This document shows positions 47,344-56,878 of a stretch of DNA of 64,000 nt, in pieces; position 1 is the first letter of the stretch; the number at the start of each line of letters is the position of its first letter. This DNA is from Novosphingobium arvoryzae. Lineage in GTDB: Bacteria > Pseudomonadota > Alphaproteobacteria > Sphingomonadales > Sphingomonadaceae. The DNA is taken from NCBI RefSeq assembly GCF_014652615.1, contig NZ_BMZD01000001.1, forward strand, positions 21,962 through 85,961. Reading direction: 5' to 3'. The translations under genes and the position numbers were made by a program. The notes beneath the pieces are model-generated. The model did no database searches. It had not been told where the DNA came from and was given only the letters and a program-made list of their open reading frames with translations.

Positions 47344-47636
47344 TGCGGATCGACAAGCTGCTCTGGTTCCTGCGGTTTGCGGCCAGCCGCAACCTGGCGC
47401 ACGACTGGGTGCTGCAAGGGCATATCCGCCAGAACGGGCGGCGAATCGAAAAGCCCGGCCATGCCATCAAACCAGGCGATGTGCTGGTCCTGCCCCTGCC
47501 GCGCCGAGTCACCGTGATCGAGATTCTGGCCCTGCCAGCCCGGCGCGGACCGGCCAGTGAAGCACAGGCCTGCTATCGGACGCTTGACGACCCCGCTGCA
47601 AATCCCATAGCAGCGACTGATAACAACTCGTCTTAG
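47343..47636 (+). CDS. S4-domain RNA-binding protein (Hsp15-like)
   Basis: 97 residues. [17 protein letters not shown], then [20 protein letters not shown] is the S4 fold seen in Hsp15/HslR. It probably binds rRNA or stalled 50S particles. Its ATG shares one base with the helicase stop (TAATG), indicating coupled expression. It is followed 14 bp later by fdxA. Confidence 0.9.
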   Translation: MRIDKLLWFLRFAASRNLAHDWVLQGHIRQNGRRIEKPGHAIKPGDVLVLPLPRRVTVIEILALPARRGPASEAQACYRTLDDPAANPIAATDNNSS

Positions 47637-47650
47637 GGGACAAGCCTGCC

Positions 47651-47989
47651 ATGACCTATGTCGTCACCGATGCCTGCATCAAGTGCAAGTACATGGACTG
47701 CGTCGAGGTCTGCCCGGTCGACTGCTTCTATGAAGGCGAGAACATGCTGGTGATCAATCCCAGCGAATGCATCGATTGCGGCGTATGCGAGCCGGAATGC
47801 CCGGCCGAAGCGATCCTGCCCGATACCGAATCCGGCCTGGAACAGTGGCTGGAACTGAACGCCAAGTATTCCGCCGAATGGCCGAACCTGACGTCCAAGA
47901 AGGATTCGCCGGCCGACGCCGACGAGTTCAAGGGTGTCGAAGGCAAGTTCGAGAAGTTCTTCTCGCCGGAACCCGGCGAAGGCGACTGA
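47651..47989 (+). CDS. fdxA: 7Fe ferredoxin FdxA
   Basis: 112 residues. The cluster ligands are [17 protein letters not shown] and [14 protein letters not shown], giving one [3Fe-4S] and one [4Fe-4S] centre as in alphaproteobacterial FdxA. The C-terminal 50 residues are acidic. It carries electrons in the cytoplasm; partners are unknown. It precedes carD. Confidence 0.95.
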   Translation: MTYVVTDACIKCKYMDCVEVCPVDCFYEGENMLVINPSECIDCGVCEPECPAEAILPDTESGLEQWLELNAKYSAEWPNLTSKKDSPADADEFKGVEGKFEKFFSPEPGEGD

Positions 47990-48074
47990 GCGGACGCGAA
48001 TCGGGGATTTCCGCCCGATTCCACCGTTTGACCAACCTGTGACACCGGTCTTGCCGGCGCGTGATTCTGCGCGC

Positions 48075-48105
48075 TGGCAATATTGTTGCGGATATGCTAT
48101 ATAAT
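48075..48105 (+). promoter_or_regulatory. Possible carD promoter
   Basis: TATAAT at 48100-48105 is a perfect -10 box. The best -35-like word, TGGCAA at 48075-48080, is poor and the spacing is 19 bases. It lies 176 bp before the carD start in a 291-bp gap with no other gene. Confidence 0.3.
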
Positions 48106-48280
48106 CCGCGACTGCCGGGGTTTTCCGCCTCGTGCGCAGCCGCAGATCATGAAAGGCAGGACGCAACGTTCGGTTGATGGGAACATCGGACCGGGTCGCA
48201 AGGCTTTACCCCGTTCCAGCAAGCATCACTCGATCACAGGCCCGCTTGCGGGTCCGTTCCGCCGTATGAAAGGACGTTAC

Positions 48281-48814
48281 ATGGTGGTCAAGGCGCACGC
48301 CTTCGATGTTGGTGACTACGTCGTTTATCCCAAGCACGGTGTTGGCCGCGTGATTGAACTGCAAGAGCAGGAAATCGCCGGCATGAAGCTCGAACTCTAT
48401 GTCCTGCGCTTCGAAAAGGAACGCATGACGCTGCGCGTCCCGACCAACAAGGTCGAGGCGATCGGCATGCGGAAACTGTCGTCTGACAAGACCCTGCGCG
48501 AAGCGCTCGATACCCTGAAGGGCAAGCCCAAGGTAAAGCGCACCATGTGGTCGCGCCGCGCCCAGGAATACGAAGCAAAGATCAATTCGGGCGACCTGGT
48601 GTCGATCGCCGAAGTGACCCGCGACCTGTTCCGCGCCGATGACCAGCCGGAGCAGAGCTATTCCGAACGGCAGATCTTCGAAGCCGCGTCCTCGCGCCTG
48701 GCGCGCGAACTCGCCGCGATGGAAAAGACCGACGAACCGGCTGCGCTCAAGAAGATCCTCGCGATCCTGAACGAACACGCGCCGAAGTACTATGCGGAGC
48801 AGGCCACCGCCTGA
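48281..48814 (+). CDS. carD: CarD-family transcriptional regulator
   Basis: 177 residues from ATG 48281, with AAAGGA six bases upstream; ATG 48266 is possible. The Tudor-like RNAP-binding start is FDVGDYVVYPKHGVGRVIEL and the family DNA-binding helices follow (LKGKPKVKRTMWSRRAQEYE). CarD binds RNA polymerase and stabilises open complexes at weak promoters, including rRNA. A strong terminator follows the stop. Confidence 0.95.
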   Translation: MVVKAHAFDVGDYVVYPKHGVGRVIELQEQEIAGMKLELYVLRFEKERMTLRVPTNKVEAIGMRKLSSDKTLREALDTLKGKPKVKRTMWSRRAQEYEAKINSGDLVSIAEVTRDLFRADDQPEQSYSERQIFEAASSRLARELAAMEKTDEPAALKKILAILNEHAPKYYAEQATA

Positions 48815-48836
48815 TCCCTGCCAGTTCGGCACACCG

Positions 48837-48871
48837 AAAAGGGCCGCTCCTGCAAAGGAGTGGCCCTTTTT
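48837..48871 (+). terminator. Rho-independent terminator of carD
   Basis: A 15-bp stem with one G-U pair (48837-48851 with 48856-48870) and a four-base loop, with five T at 48867-48871. Confidence 0.88.
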
Positions 48872-48940
48872 CGTTGGACCACTTGAAATGCCTGCCTTGC
48901 CGTATTATTACATTAATACACCATGCAAGAGGAGGTCTGC

Positions 48941-49717
48941 ATGAAGCTGGGCAATTTCGCGAAGGCATTCGCGCCGATCATCGCCGTCGTCATGGCTGCC
49001 GGGGTTTCCGGCTGCGACGCCACCAATATCCGCCTGAACGGCGAGGAGGGCAAACCCCTCTCCGAGCTCGACCTGAGCGGCACCGCACCGACCGAGCTGG
49101 TCCTGCTGGGCCCCGATGAAGTGCGCGTGACCACGGGCGACAAGCTGGCAATCACGGTGGAAGGCGACGACGCGCTGAAGGACCAGATGCGCTTCACCCT
49201 GAAGGATGGCGCGCTGGGCATCCTGCGCAAGGACAAGACCTTCTCCGGCAGCGACAAGCCGGCCATCGTCAATGTGACCATGCCCGCGCCTAGCGAACTG
49301 GTTATGGCTGGATCGGGCAAGATCACCGCTGGCGCGCTGGCCAGCACAGCCAAGGTCACCATTGCCGGGTCCGGGCAGATCGAAACCACCGCCGTGCAAA
49401 GCGATACCCTGGACGTGACAATTGCCGGATCGGGCAATTACCGCGCGGTCGGCAACGTGAAGTCGCTCAAGCTGACAGTCGCCGGCAGCGGCTCGGCCGG
49501 GATGGACGCGCTCAAGGCGGAGACGGCCAAGGTCACCATCGCCGGATCGGGCAGCACCACTTTTGCCAGCGACGGCGATGTCGACGCAACGATCATGGGT
49601 TCGGGCGATGTGACCGTAAAGGGCCGCGCCCGCTGCAAGGTCAGCGCGATGGGTTCCGGCAAGCTGACCTGCGAATCCGGTCCGGCCGCGAAGGCGGAAC
49701 CCGCAGCCGCCGAATGA
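48941..49717 (+). CDS. DUF2807 (head GIN) lipoprotein
   Basis: 258 residues. AGGAGG five bases before ATG 48941 fixes the start. A signal peptide ends in the lipobox VSGC, so the protein is probably membrane-anchored. The mature part is DUF2807-like, with spaced VTIAGSG, LTVAGSG and MGSG words (near 120-240) suggesting repeating turns of a right-handed beta-helix. Function is unknown. Confidence 0.85.
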   Translation: MKLGNFAKAFAPIIAVVMAAGVSGCDATNIRLNGEEGKPLSELDLSGTAPTELVLLGPDEVRVTTGDKLAITVEGDDALKDQMRFTLKDGALGILRKDKTFSGSDKPAIVNVTMPAPSELVMAGSGKITAGALASTAKVTIAGSGQIETTAVQSDTLDVTIAGSGNYRAVGNVKSLKLTVAGSGSAGMDALKAETAKVTIAGSGSTTFASDGDVDATIMGSGDVTVKGRARCKVSAMGSGKLTCESGPAAKAEPAAAE

Positions 49718-49745
49718 TCCGTTCCTGACCATTCCCCCGGCCCTT

Positions 49746-49776
49746 CGCGATGAATCACCAGTCCCGGTTCATCGCG
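49746..49776. promoter_or_regulatory. 9-bp inverted repeat between lipoprotein genes
   Basis: CGCGATGAA at 49746-49754 and TTCATCGCG at 49768-49776 form a perfect stem with a 13-base loop. No T-run follows, so it may be an operator or a weak terminator. Confidence 0.4.
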
Positions 49777-49830
49777 ACGTAACCCCGCGCTGCTATGGTG
49801 CCCCCCATCATGCAGTGCGGGGTTTTTTAC

Positions 49831-50172
49831 ATGCGAAACGGGGGCGCAATTCTGGGAGCCTTGTTGCTGGGCGGGTGCGGGGCAGCCGGCGCCGTCGTCG
49901 ATCTGGCCTCAATGCCTGTGCGCGGAACATCCAAGGCGGTCGAAGCCGGCAGCACACTGGTGGATGTCGCCACGGTCAGCCAGTCCGAACGCGACCAGAA
50001 ACGCGGCCAGGACATTCGCCGTCGGGAAGAGCGCCTCGGCGAACTGGACCGGGAATATCGCAAGCAATCACGCCGCTGCGCCGACGGCAGCGAGGACGCC
50101 TGCCGCAAGCGCGACGCCGCCTATGCCGAAATGCACCAGCTGATGCCCAGCGTGCCCTATGAACCGCGTTAA
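49831..50172 (+). CDS. Small lipoprotein
   Basis: 113 residues from ATG 49831. The signal peptide GGAILGALLLGGC gives a clear lipobox (LLGGC). The rest is charged and helical (EERLGELDREYRKQSRRC). I recognise no family. Its TAA overlaps the TAA of the convergent Sua5 gene. Confidence 0.7.
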   Translation: MRNGGAILGALLLGGCGAAGAVVDLASMPVRGTSKAVEAGSTLVDVATVSQSERDQKRGQDIRRREERLGELDREYRKQSRRCADGSEDACRKRDAAYAEMHQLMPSVPYEPR

Positions 50173-51119
50173 GCGGCTGCGCGCCGCAAGCGGTCATTGA
50201 TCGCCGCGCCAATCCCGCATTGCGGCACGGGCGCGACGGCCACCCGCGCGTGGGTGGCCGCAGCGGCCTGATGCAGGCAATCGTACAACCGCGCTGCGGC
50301 CTCGGCTAGGTCGCCGGTTGCAGACAGGGTTACGTCGCCCGGCACCGCCCCGAACCCGATATGGAATTCATCAGCCGCCGCCGTCTCCGCGTTCAGCCGA
50401 ACTGGCTTGCCGGGGGCATAGTGGCTGGCGAGCTGGCCCGGCGCCTCGATTCCCATTGACGTCACGGCGTCAGCGTTCTGACCCAGAACGGCGGAAATCT
50501 GGGCTTCCGTGATCGGTCCGGGGCGCAGCACCTGCCAGCCGCCTTCGGCGCGTAGCGCAACGATGGTCGATTCGATCCCCGCCGCGCAGGCTCCGCCATC
50601 CAGCACCAGCGGCACGCGATCCCCCAATGAGGCGATCACATGGCCGGGGGTAGTCGGGCTGACCGCCCCGGAGCGATTGGCCGATGGCGCGGCCAGCGCC
50701 AGCCCGCTTTCCGCCAGAACCGCACGCATGGCAGGGTGCGCCGGGCAACGCAGGGCGACCGTCGGCAGGCCCGCCGTGACCGCCGGGGTGATTCGCGCGC
50801 CTTCCCGGAGCGGCAGAACCATGGTCAGCGCGCCCGGCCAGAACGCCGCCGCCAGCTTCCGCGCGCGATCATCCGGCACGGCGATGGTTTCCGCCTTCGC
50901 CATGTCCAGCACGTGGACGATCAGCGGATTGAAATCGGGTCGCCCCTTTGCGCGATAGATTGCCGCTACGGCATCGGCGCTGTCGGCCCGCGCGGCCAGG
51001 CCATAGACCGTCTCGGTTGGCACCGCGACCAGCTGCCCCGCCCGCAGCGCTGCCCCGGCAGCAGCGATTCCCGCCGCATCGGCCAGGCGCACATCTGGGG
51101 CTTGCAGCTTGTCGGACAT
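50169..51119 (-). CDS. tsaC: L-threonylcarbamoyladenylate synthase (Sua5/TsaC)
   Basis: 316 residues. The YrdC domain (about 10-200) has VAVPTETVYGLAARA, KGRPDFNPLIVHV and LALAAPSANRSGAVSPT. A Sua5 C-terminal domain follows a linker with ASHYAPGKPV. It makes threonylcarbamoyl-AMP for tRNA t6A modification. The ATG at 51119 is 57 bp from the divergent acyl-CoA dehydrogenase start. Confidence 0.93.
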   Translation of the reverse strand: MSDKLQAPDVRLADAAGIAAAGAALRAGQLVAVPTETVYGLAARADSADAVAAIYRAKGRPDFNPLIVHVLDMAKAETIAVPDDRARKLAAAFWPGALTMVLPLREGARITPAVTAGLPTVALRCPAHPAMRAVLAESGLALAAPSANRSGAVSPTTPGHVIASLGDRVPLVLDGGACAAGIESTIVALRAEGGWQVLRPGPITEAQISAVLGQNADAVTSMGIEAPGQLASHYAPGKPVRLNAETAAADEFHIGFGAVPGDVTLSATGDLAEAAARLYDCLHQAAAATHARVAVAPVPQCGIGAAINDRLRRAAA

Positions 51120-51176
51120 GGCCGCTTCGCTATAGGCGGAAGGCAGCAAAGCCAAGGAAAAGCGCGAGGCATCCCG

Positions 51177-52907
51177 ATGGAATTCACTGCCCCCACCGCC
51201 GAACAGGTTCTGGCCATCAAGGTGAACGCCGGGATCGACGAAATTGCCGCGCACGAACGCTTCGCTGCCGCCAGTCCGGACTTGGTTGAGGCCATCGTTG
51301 AAGGCATCGGCGCGTTCGCATCCGGTGAATGGGCGCCGCTCAACCGGGTGGGCGACGTGGAAGGCGCCGTGCTGGCCAATGGCACCGTCACCCTGCCCGC
51401 CGGCTTTGCCGAGGCCTATCGCGGCTATGTCGAACAGGGCTGGAATGCCATTTCCGGCGATGCCGAGTTTGGCGGACAAGGCCTGCCCTTTACCCTCTCG
51501 GCCAATGTGATCGAGAACCTGGGCGCGGCCAACATGGCGTTCGGCCTGCTGCCGATGCTCACCGTCGGCGCGATCGAGGCGCTGACCCATCACGGCAGCC
51601 CCGCGCAAAAGGCGCTCTATCTGGAAAAGCTGATCAGCGGCGAATGGTCCGGCACGATGAACCTGACCGAGCCGCAGGCTGGGTCTGACGTCGGGGCGCT
51701 GCGCACCACCGCCACGCCGATCACCGAGGGCGAACATGCGGGCCGCTACCGGATCAAGGGCACCAAGATCTATATTACCTGGGGTGAGCATGACCTCGCG
51801 GGCAACATCGTCCACCTGGTGCTGGCCCGCACGCCGGGCGCGCCCGAAGGCACGCGGGGCATCTCGCTGTTCATCGTGCCGAAGTTCCACGTGGCCGCCG
51901 ATGGCACGCTGGGCGGGCGCAACGATGTGCGCTGCGTGTCGATCGAGCACAAGCTGGGCATCAATGCCTCGCCCACGTGCGTGATGAGCTTTGGCGACAA
52001 CGATGAATGCATCGGTGAACTGGTCGGGGCGGAGAACGCCGGGCTGAAGGCGATGTTCACGATGATGAACTCTGCCCGCATCAACGTTGGCAACCAGGGC
52101 GTGCAGATTGCCGAGCGCGCATTGCAGCAGGCGCAGTATTACGCGCGTGAGCGTGTCCAGTCGGCGCGGGCCGGATCGCCCGACAAGGCCCCGGTGGCGA
52201 TTGTCGAGCATCCCGATGTGCGGCGGATGCTGCTGCGGATGCGGGCGCTGACCGAAGGGGCGCGGGCGCTGCTCTACTACACCGCCGGACAAGTCGACCG
52301 CGGGACGCTGGGTCTGCCCGGTGCGCAGGCTCGGGCCGATTGCCTGGTGCCGATGATCAAGGCCTGGGGCACCGATATCGGCTGCGAAGTGGCCAGCATC
52401 GGCGTGCAGATCCACGGCGGCATGGGCTTTGTCGAGGAAACCGGCGCGGCGCAGCATTACCGCGATGCGCGGATCACCCCGATCTATGAAGGCACCAACG
52501 GTATCCAGGCGGCCGACCTGGTTACCCGCAAGCTGGGCTATGAAGGCGGCGACGTGCTGATCGCCCTGCTGGCCGATGTCGCGGCGGGCGCGGGCGATGC
52601 GGCCCCGGCGCTCAAGGCACTGGCCGAGGACTGCATCGCGGTCGCGCGCTGGATGATCAGCGATGCCAGCCTGGACGACAAGCTGGCCGGCAGCGTCGCG
52701 TTCTGCACGATGTGCTCGGTCGCGGTGGCGGGCTGGCAGCTGCTGCGCCAGGTCGATGCGGCCGAGGGCGCGCTGGCGGTGACCAAGCCGGTAATTGCGC
52801 GCTATTTCGTGGAGCATATCGTCCCCGAAGCGCGCGGCCTGAAAGCGGCGGCCACGGCCGGTGCGGACCTGCTCTATGCGCTCGACGCGGCGGCGCTGGC
52901 CGGATGA
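51177..52907 (+). CDS. Acyl-CoA dehydrogenase (large subfamily)
   Basis: 576 residues, the longer type with C-terminal extension. MNLTEPQAGSDVGALRT is the flavin/substrate loop near 160. QIHGGMGFVEETGAAQHYRD and ITPIYEGTNGIQAADLV provide the catalytic region near 405-445. It oxidises acyl-CoA with FAD and passes electrons to ETF. Its stop overlaps the DUF815 gene by four bases. Confidence 0.92.
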   Translation: MEFTAPTAEQVLAIKVNAGIDEIAAHERFAAASPDLVEAIVEGIGAFASGEWAPLNRVGDVEGAVLANGTVTLPAGFAEAYRGYVEQGWNAISGDAEFGGQGLPFTLSANVIENLGAANMAFGLLPMLTVGAIEALTHHGSPAQKALYLEKLISGEWSGTMNLTEPQAGSDVGALRTTATPITEGEHAGRYRIKGTKIYITWGEHDLAGNIVHLVLARTPGAPEGTRGISLFIVPKFHVAADGTLGGRNDVRCVSIEHKLGINASPTCVMSFGDNDECIGELVGAENAGLKAMFTMMNSARINVGNQGVQIAERALQQAQYYARERVQSARAGSPDKAPVAIVEHPDVRRMLLRMRALTEGARALLYYTAGQVDRGTLGLPGAQARADCLVPMIKAWGTDIGCEVASIGVQIHGGMGFVEETGAAQHYRDARITPIYEGTNGIQAADLVTRKLGYEGGDVLIALLADVAAGAGDAAPALKALAEDCIAVARWMISDASLDDKLAGSVAFCTMCSVAVAGWQLLRQVDAAEGALAVTKPVIARYFVEHIVPEARGLKAAATAGADLLYALDAAALAG

Positions 52908-53722
52908 GCGACGCGCTAACCCGGATTGCCGAGGCGCTCGAACGCCTCGCCCCGCCGCCTGCCAGCGCAGCGGACTGGGCCACGGCCCCGGCCTTTGTCC
53001 ACGATCAGCGCGGATCGCGCGCGGTGGACCGGGTCGTGGCCCCACCGCTGGAACTGCTGCGCGGGATCGATGCGCAGAAGGCGCTGGTCACCGCCAACGT
53101 CAACCGGCTGGCCCAGGGCCATGCCGCGCACGACATGCTGCTGTGGGGTGCGCGGGGCATGGGCAAATCGGCTCTGCTTCGTGCCAGCGTGCTTGCCGCG
53201 CAGGCGGCGTTTGGCAATGCCGTCGCGCTGGTCCAGGTCGCGCCGGACGCGCTCGCCTCGCTTGCCCCGCTGTTTGCGGCGCTGGGCCGTCAGGATCGCC
53301 GGTTCCTGGTATTCATCGACGATCTGGGGTTCGAGGATGCCGATGGCGCGGGCCCGCGCGCGCTGCGCAGCTGGCTGGAAGGCGGGGTCGAAGCCCGGCC
53401 CGGCAATGTCCGGCTGGCCGTGACGTCGAACCGCCGCGCCATCGTGCCGCGCCACCTGTCGGAACAGGACGACCCCATCAACCCGCGCGATGCGGTGGAT
53501 GACAAGCTGGCGCTGGCCGACCGGTTCGGCCTGTCGATCGGCTTCCACGCCTGTTCGCAGGATGACTATCTGGCCATCATTGGCGGGTATTGCACCCAGT
53601 TCGGGCTGGATTGGACGGCCGACGAAGCGCTGGAATGGTCCAAGCGACGCGGCGCCCGGTCAGGCCGGGTGGCCTGGCAGTTCATTACCGAGCTGGCCGG
53701 GCGGGCGGGCAAGGCGCTGTAA
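52904..53722 (+). CDS. DUF815 AAA-type ATPase
   Basis: 272 residues. LLWGARGMGKSALL is Walker A near residue 83 and FLVFIDDLGFED is Walker B near 135; RLAVTSNRRAIVPRHLSEQ acts as a sensor-like segment. The substrate is unknown. It is translationally coupled to the acyl-CoA dehydrogenase (ATGA). Confidence 0.88.
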   Translation: MSDALTRIAEALERLAPPPASAADWATAPAFVHDQRGSRAVDRVVAPPLELLRGIDAQKALVTANVNRLAQGHAAHDMLLWGARGMGKSALLRASVLAAQAAFGNAVALVQVAPDALASLAPLFAALGRQDRRFLVFIDDLGFEDADGAGPRALRSWLEGGVEARPGNVRLAVTSNRRAIVPRHLSEQDDPINPRDAVDDKLALADRFGLSIGFHACSQDDYLAIIGGYCTQFGLDWTADEALEWSKRRGARSGRVAWQFITELAGRAGKAL

Positions 53723-53742
53723 CGCGCCCTGCCCCGCATTCG

Positions 53743-55212
53743 TCACTGCTTGACGGTGCTGTCGTCCTTGAACCCGGCGGAGAAGCGCGCGTTGGGATCG
53801 CCCTGCAACGAGCGCTGCGGCGGCATCTTAGCGGTCACCACCGGCTTGACCGGCGCGGCGGGCTGAGCGTTCGGGGCAATTACACGCCAGATGATCCCGG
53901 CGGTATCGTCCGACACCAGCAGCGCCCCGCCCTTGTCAAACGCCACCCAGGTGGGCCGTCCCTGCGTTTCGCCGCCATCCGGGGTCAGGAACCCGGTCAG
54001 CACCGGCACCGGCAGGCCCATCGGGTTGCCGTTCGCGTCAAATCGCACGAACACAACGTCGTAACCGGCCTTCGGCTTGCGGTTCCAAGAACCGTGACGG
54101 GCAATGAACGCGCCATTGGCAAAATCCGGCCCCAGGCGCTCCCCGCCAGTGACGAACGCCAGTCCCAGCGCGGCAACGTGGGCGCCCATCGCGTATTCGG
54201 GCTTGCGCACGAAGTCGTCGATGTATTCCGGCGCGGGGGCGGTGACGCGGTCATCGTTGTACTTCTTGTAGTAGATCCACGGCCAGCCATAGTGCGCACC
54301 AACCGGCACGTTGGTGAGGTAATCCGGCACCAGATCGGGGCCGAGCATGTCGCGCTCGTTCACCGTGGTCCACAGCTCGCCCGAAGCCGGGTTCCACGCC
54401 AGGCCGTTGGCGTTGCGCAGCCCTTGCGCGTACTGGCGCGGATAGCCGGTCTTGAGGTTCAGTTCCCAGATCGCGGCGCGGCCCTGTTCGAGCTCCATCC
54501 CCTTTTCACCGATGTTCGAAGCCGAGCCGACGGCGACGTAGAGCTTTTCGCCATCGGGGCTGAGGATGATGTTGCGCATCCAGTGGTTGCCGCCCGGGGG
54601 CAGGTCCATCAGCTTTTTCGGAGCGCCCGACAGCGTGGTTTCGCCCAGCTGATAGGGAAACGAGACGACCGCATCGTGATTGGCGACGTAGAGCGTGCCG
54701 TCGCGCCAGGCGAGGCCGGAGGGCGAGACGAGGCCGTTGCCGACCCGCAAGTCGAACTTGCCCTCGGCCTTGCCGTCGCCATCGGCGTCGCGCAGCAGCA
54801 CCAGCGTATCGGCTGATCCGCCCTGCGCGCCCGCGCTGCTCATCAGCCACTGGCCGATCTTCGCCATCAGGCCGGTGCCGAGATTGCCCTTGGGCGCATC
54901 GGTCAGCGCCACCACGACGTCACCGTTGGGAAGCGTCAGCATGGTGCGCGGATGGTTCAGCCCTTCGGCAAAGCGGCCCACGACCAGCCCCTTCGCCGGG
55001 GTCGGCGCGGCATTCGCGGCCCAGCCGATCGGCTTGGCAATGCCGACGCTCGGCAGGGTTTCGGGCTTGGGCTCCGGGATGACCGGATCGGTGCCGGACA
55101 ACTGGTCGACAGTGTACTCCGCAGGCACCCCGCGCCAGATCCAGAACACGAACCCGCCCACGACGAGCAGGAATACCCCAAGGGCGACGAGCAGCTTGCG
55201 TTTGGTCGACAT
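53743..55212 (-). CDS. Sorbosone/glucose dehydrogenase-like six-blade beta-propeller
   Basis: 489 residues from ATG 55212. One N-terminal membrane helix (about 8-28) anchors a periplasmic propeller. GLNHPRTMLTLPNGDVVVA, HWMRNIILSPDGEKLYVA and TVNERDMLGPDLVPDYLT are typical of the PQQ-dependent sorbosone dehydrogenase family; PQQ use is not proved. A C-terminal proline-rich tail follows. It is divergent from the fRMsr gene. Confidence 0.85.
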   Translation of the reverse strand: MSTKRKLLVALGVFLLVVGGFVFWIWRGVPAEYTVDQLSGTDPVIPEPKPETLPSVGIAKPIGWAANAAPTPAKGLVVGRFAEGLNHPRTMLTLPNGDVVVALTDAPKGNLGTGLMAKIGQWLMSSAGAQGGSADTLVLLRDADGDGKAEGKFDLRVGNGLVSPSGLAWRDGTLYVANHDAVVSFPYQLGETTLSGAPKKLMDLPPGGNHWMRNIILSPDGEKLYVAVGSASNIGEKGMELEQGRAAIWELNLKTGYPRQYAQGLRNANGLAWNPASGELWTTVNERDMLGPDLVPDYLTNVPVGAHYGWPWIYYKKYNDDRVTAPAPEYIDDFVRKPEYAMGAHVAALGLAFVTGGERLGPDFANGAFIARHGSWNRKPKAGYDVVFVRFDANGNPMGLPVPVLTGFLTPDGGETQGRPTWVAFDKGGALLVSDDTAGIIWRVIAPNAQPAAPVKPVVTAKMPPQRSLQGDPNARFSAGFKDDSTVKQ

Positions 55213-55303
55213 GGGGCGGGACGATAGATGCACGGCGGCTATGCGGCAACAGGCGAGTATTGTAGGGGCCAGTCCACATCCCCGATCAAGGAAGCCCCCG
55301 CCG

Positions 55304-55789
55304 ATGTTCGCCTTTGCCCCCGATCCGAACCAGCCCAAGGCCGAACTGTATGCCGATCTGGTCGGCGCGGCGAAGGCGCTGATTCATGGCGAAAGCGACA
55401 GCGTGGCCAACATGGCCAATATCGCTGCGCTGATCTGGCAATTCCTGCCCCGGCTGAACTGGTCGGGCTTCTATCGCACAGTCGGCGCCGATGAGCTGGT
55501 GCTGGGTCCGTTCATCGGCAAGCCGGCCTGTATCCGCATTCCCTTTGGCCAGGGCGTGTGCGGCACGGCGGCGGCCAGCGCGGCAACCCAGCTGGTGCCC
55601 GACGTCCATGCCTTTCCCGGGCATATCGCCTGCGATGCGGACAGCCGGTCCGAACTGGTCGTGCCGGTGCTGCGCGAAGGCCGGGTCATCGCGGTGATCG
55701 ACCTCGACAGCCCGGAACCCGCCCGCTTCGATGCGGAGGACGCCGCCGGGATCGAGGCTCTGGCCGCGGCCATCGCCGACGCGATCTGA
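55304..55789 (+). CDS. msrC: Free methionine-(R)-sulfoxide reductase (GAF)
   Basis: 161 residues. The catalytic cysteines are in GKPACIRIPFGQGVCGTAA and FPGHIACDADSRSELVVPV, matching fRMsr. It reduces free methionine-R-sulfoxide using thioredoxin in the cytoplasm. The ATG at 55304 is used. Confidence 0.92.
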   Translation: MFAFAPDPNQPKAELYADLVGAAKALIHGESDSVANMANIAALIWQFLPRLNWSGFYRTVGADELVLGPFIGKPACIRIPFGQGVCGTAAASAATQLVPDVHAFPGHIACDADSRSELVVPVLREGRVIAVIDLDSPEPARFDAEDAAGIEALAAAIADAI

Positions 55790-55949
55790 TCCTGCCGGGC
55801 CAAGCGCCCAAACCGCTCCGATTCGGGACACGGCCAAGACAGGTCGCTGGCGCACCTTGGTTTTCCGCGCCGTGTAATGATAAATTACCGGTTAACGCCG
55901 GGAATCAAGGAATCCTTACCTTACGTCCGGCCGATCAGGGGAAATGCCC

Positions 55950-56792
55950 ATGTCTGTCGCCGGTCACGTTATTATTCGTCCGCTGCTTGCCGCAACCTTG
56001 CTGACGGCGCCGTTGGCCCTGGCCACGCCTGCGCTGGCCCAATCCATGCCAAGTGCCGCCATCGATGCCGAAGGGCGCGTATTCGGCAATGCAGTTCCGG
56101 CTCCGGCGATGCCTGCCCCCTCCATGCCGGTCATGCCGCCAATGGTATCGCAGCCGGTGGTACAGCCGCTGCCCGCCGGTGCTCCGCCCCACCCTGTGCC
56201 AACCGCGCCGATGGCCCATCCCGGCGCCTATCACGCCCCTGCACAGGCCCCTGCCTACGATCCCGTCGCCTGGGACCGTGCCAAGGCTGACTGGCTGACC
56301 GAATGCCGCCGCCGCATGGGTGGCAGCAAGAGCAAGACCGCCGGGGCGGTCGTCGGCGGTCTGTTCGGCGGCCTGCTGGGCAACCGCATCGCGGGCCGCG
56401 GCAATCGCACCGTCGGCATGATTGCCGGGGCGGCGGTGGGCGCTGTAGCCGGCGGGGCCATCGGCGCCTCGGCCGATCGCAACCGCGCGCGCGACTATTG
56501 CGAGGCCTATCTGGAGGATTCGCTGGCCGGCTATTACGGTCCCGGTCAGGCCGGATATGGATATGGCTATCAACAGGCGGGCTATGGCCCGGTGCAATAT
56601 GGGTATGCCATGCAGCCGATGGTGATGATGGTTCCGGTCATGCACCACGCCGCCCCGGCCAAGGCCCGCGAATGCGTGGAAACCACCGTGATCGAGGAAT
56701 GGGTGCCGGTGAAGACGGCCAAGCGCCGGATCGCTCCCCGCCCCGACAAGCGGGTAAAGATCGTGCCGGACAAGCGCGTCCGCACGTACTGA
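55950..56792 (+). CDS. Glycine-zipper 2TM protein
   Basis: 280 residues from ATG 55950, with AGGGG eight bases upstream. A signal peptide ends at LATPALAQS. A Pro/Met-rich linker is followed by a glycine zipper (about 130-175): AGAVVGGLFGGLLGNRIAG and AGAAVGAVAGGAIGA, then a Tyr/Gly-rich region (YGPGQAGYGYGYQQ). It is probably envelope-located. Its function is unknown. Confidence 0.82.
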   Translation: MSVAGHVIIRPLLAATLLTAPLALATPALAQSMPSAAIDAEGRVFGNAVPAPAMPAPSMPVMPPMVSQPVVQPLPAGAPPHPVPTAPMAHPGAYHAPAQAPAYDPVAWDRAKADWLTECRRRMGGSKSKTAGAVVGGLFGGLLGNRIAGRGNRTVGMIAGAAVGAVAGGAIGASADRNRARDYCEAYLEDSLAGYYGPGQAGYGYGYQQAGYGPVQYGYAMQPMVMMVPVMHHAAPAKARECVETTVIEEWVPVKTAKRRIAPRPDKRVKIVPDKRVRTY

Positions 56793-56807
56793 GGCCAGAA
56801 CGGAAAA

Positions 56808-56868
56808 GGGGAGCCCGCAGGCTCCCCCCCCAGATTCATGCGCCCCCGGCCGCAACCGGGGGCGTTTT
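56808..56868. terminator. Bidirectional terminator
   Basis: GGGGAGCC/GGCTCCCC at 56808-56827 and CGCCCCCGG/CCGGGGGCG at 56841-56864, the latter followed by TTTT, between convergent genes. Confidence 0.8.
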
Positions 56869-56878
56869 CACATCCGCG

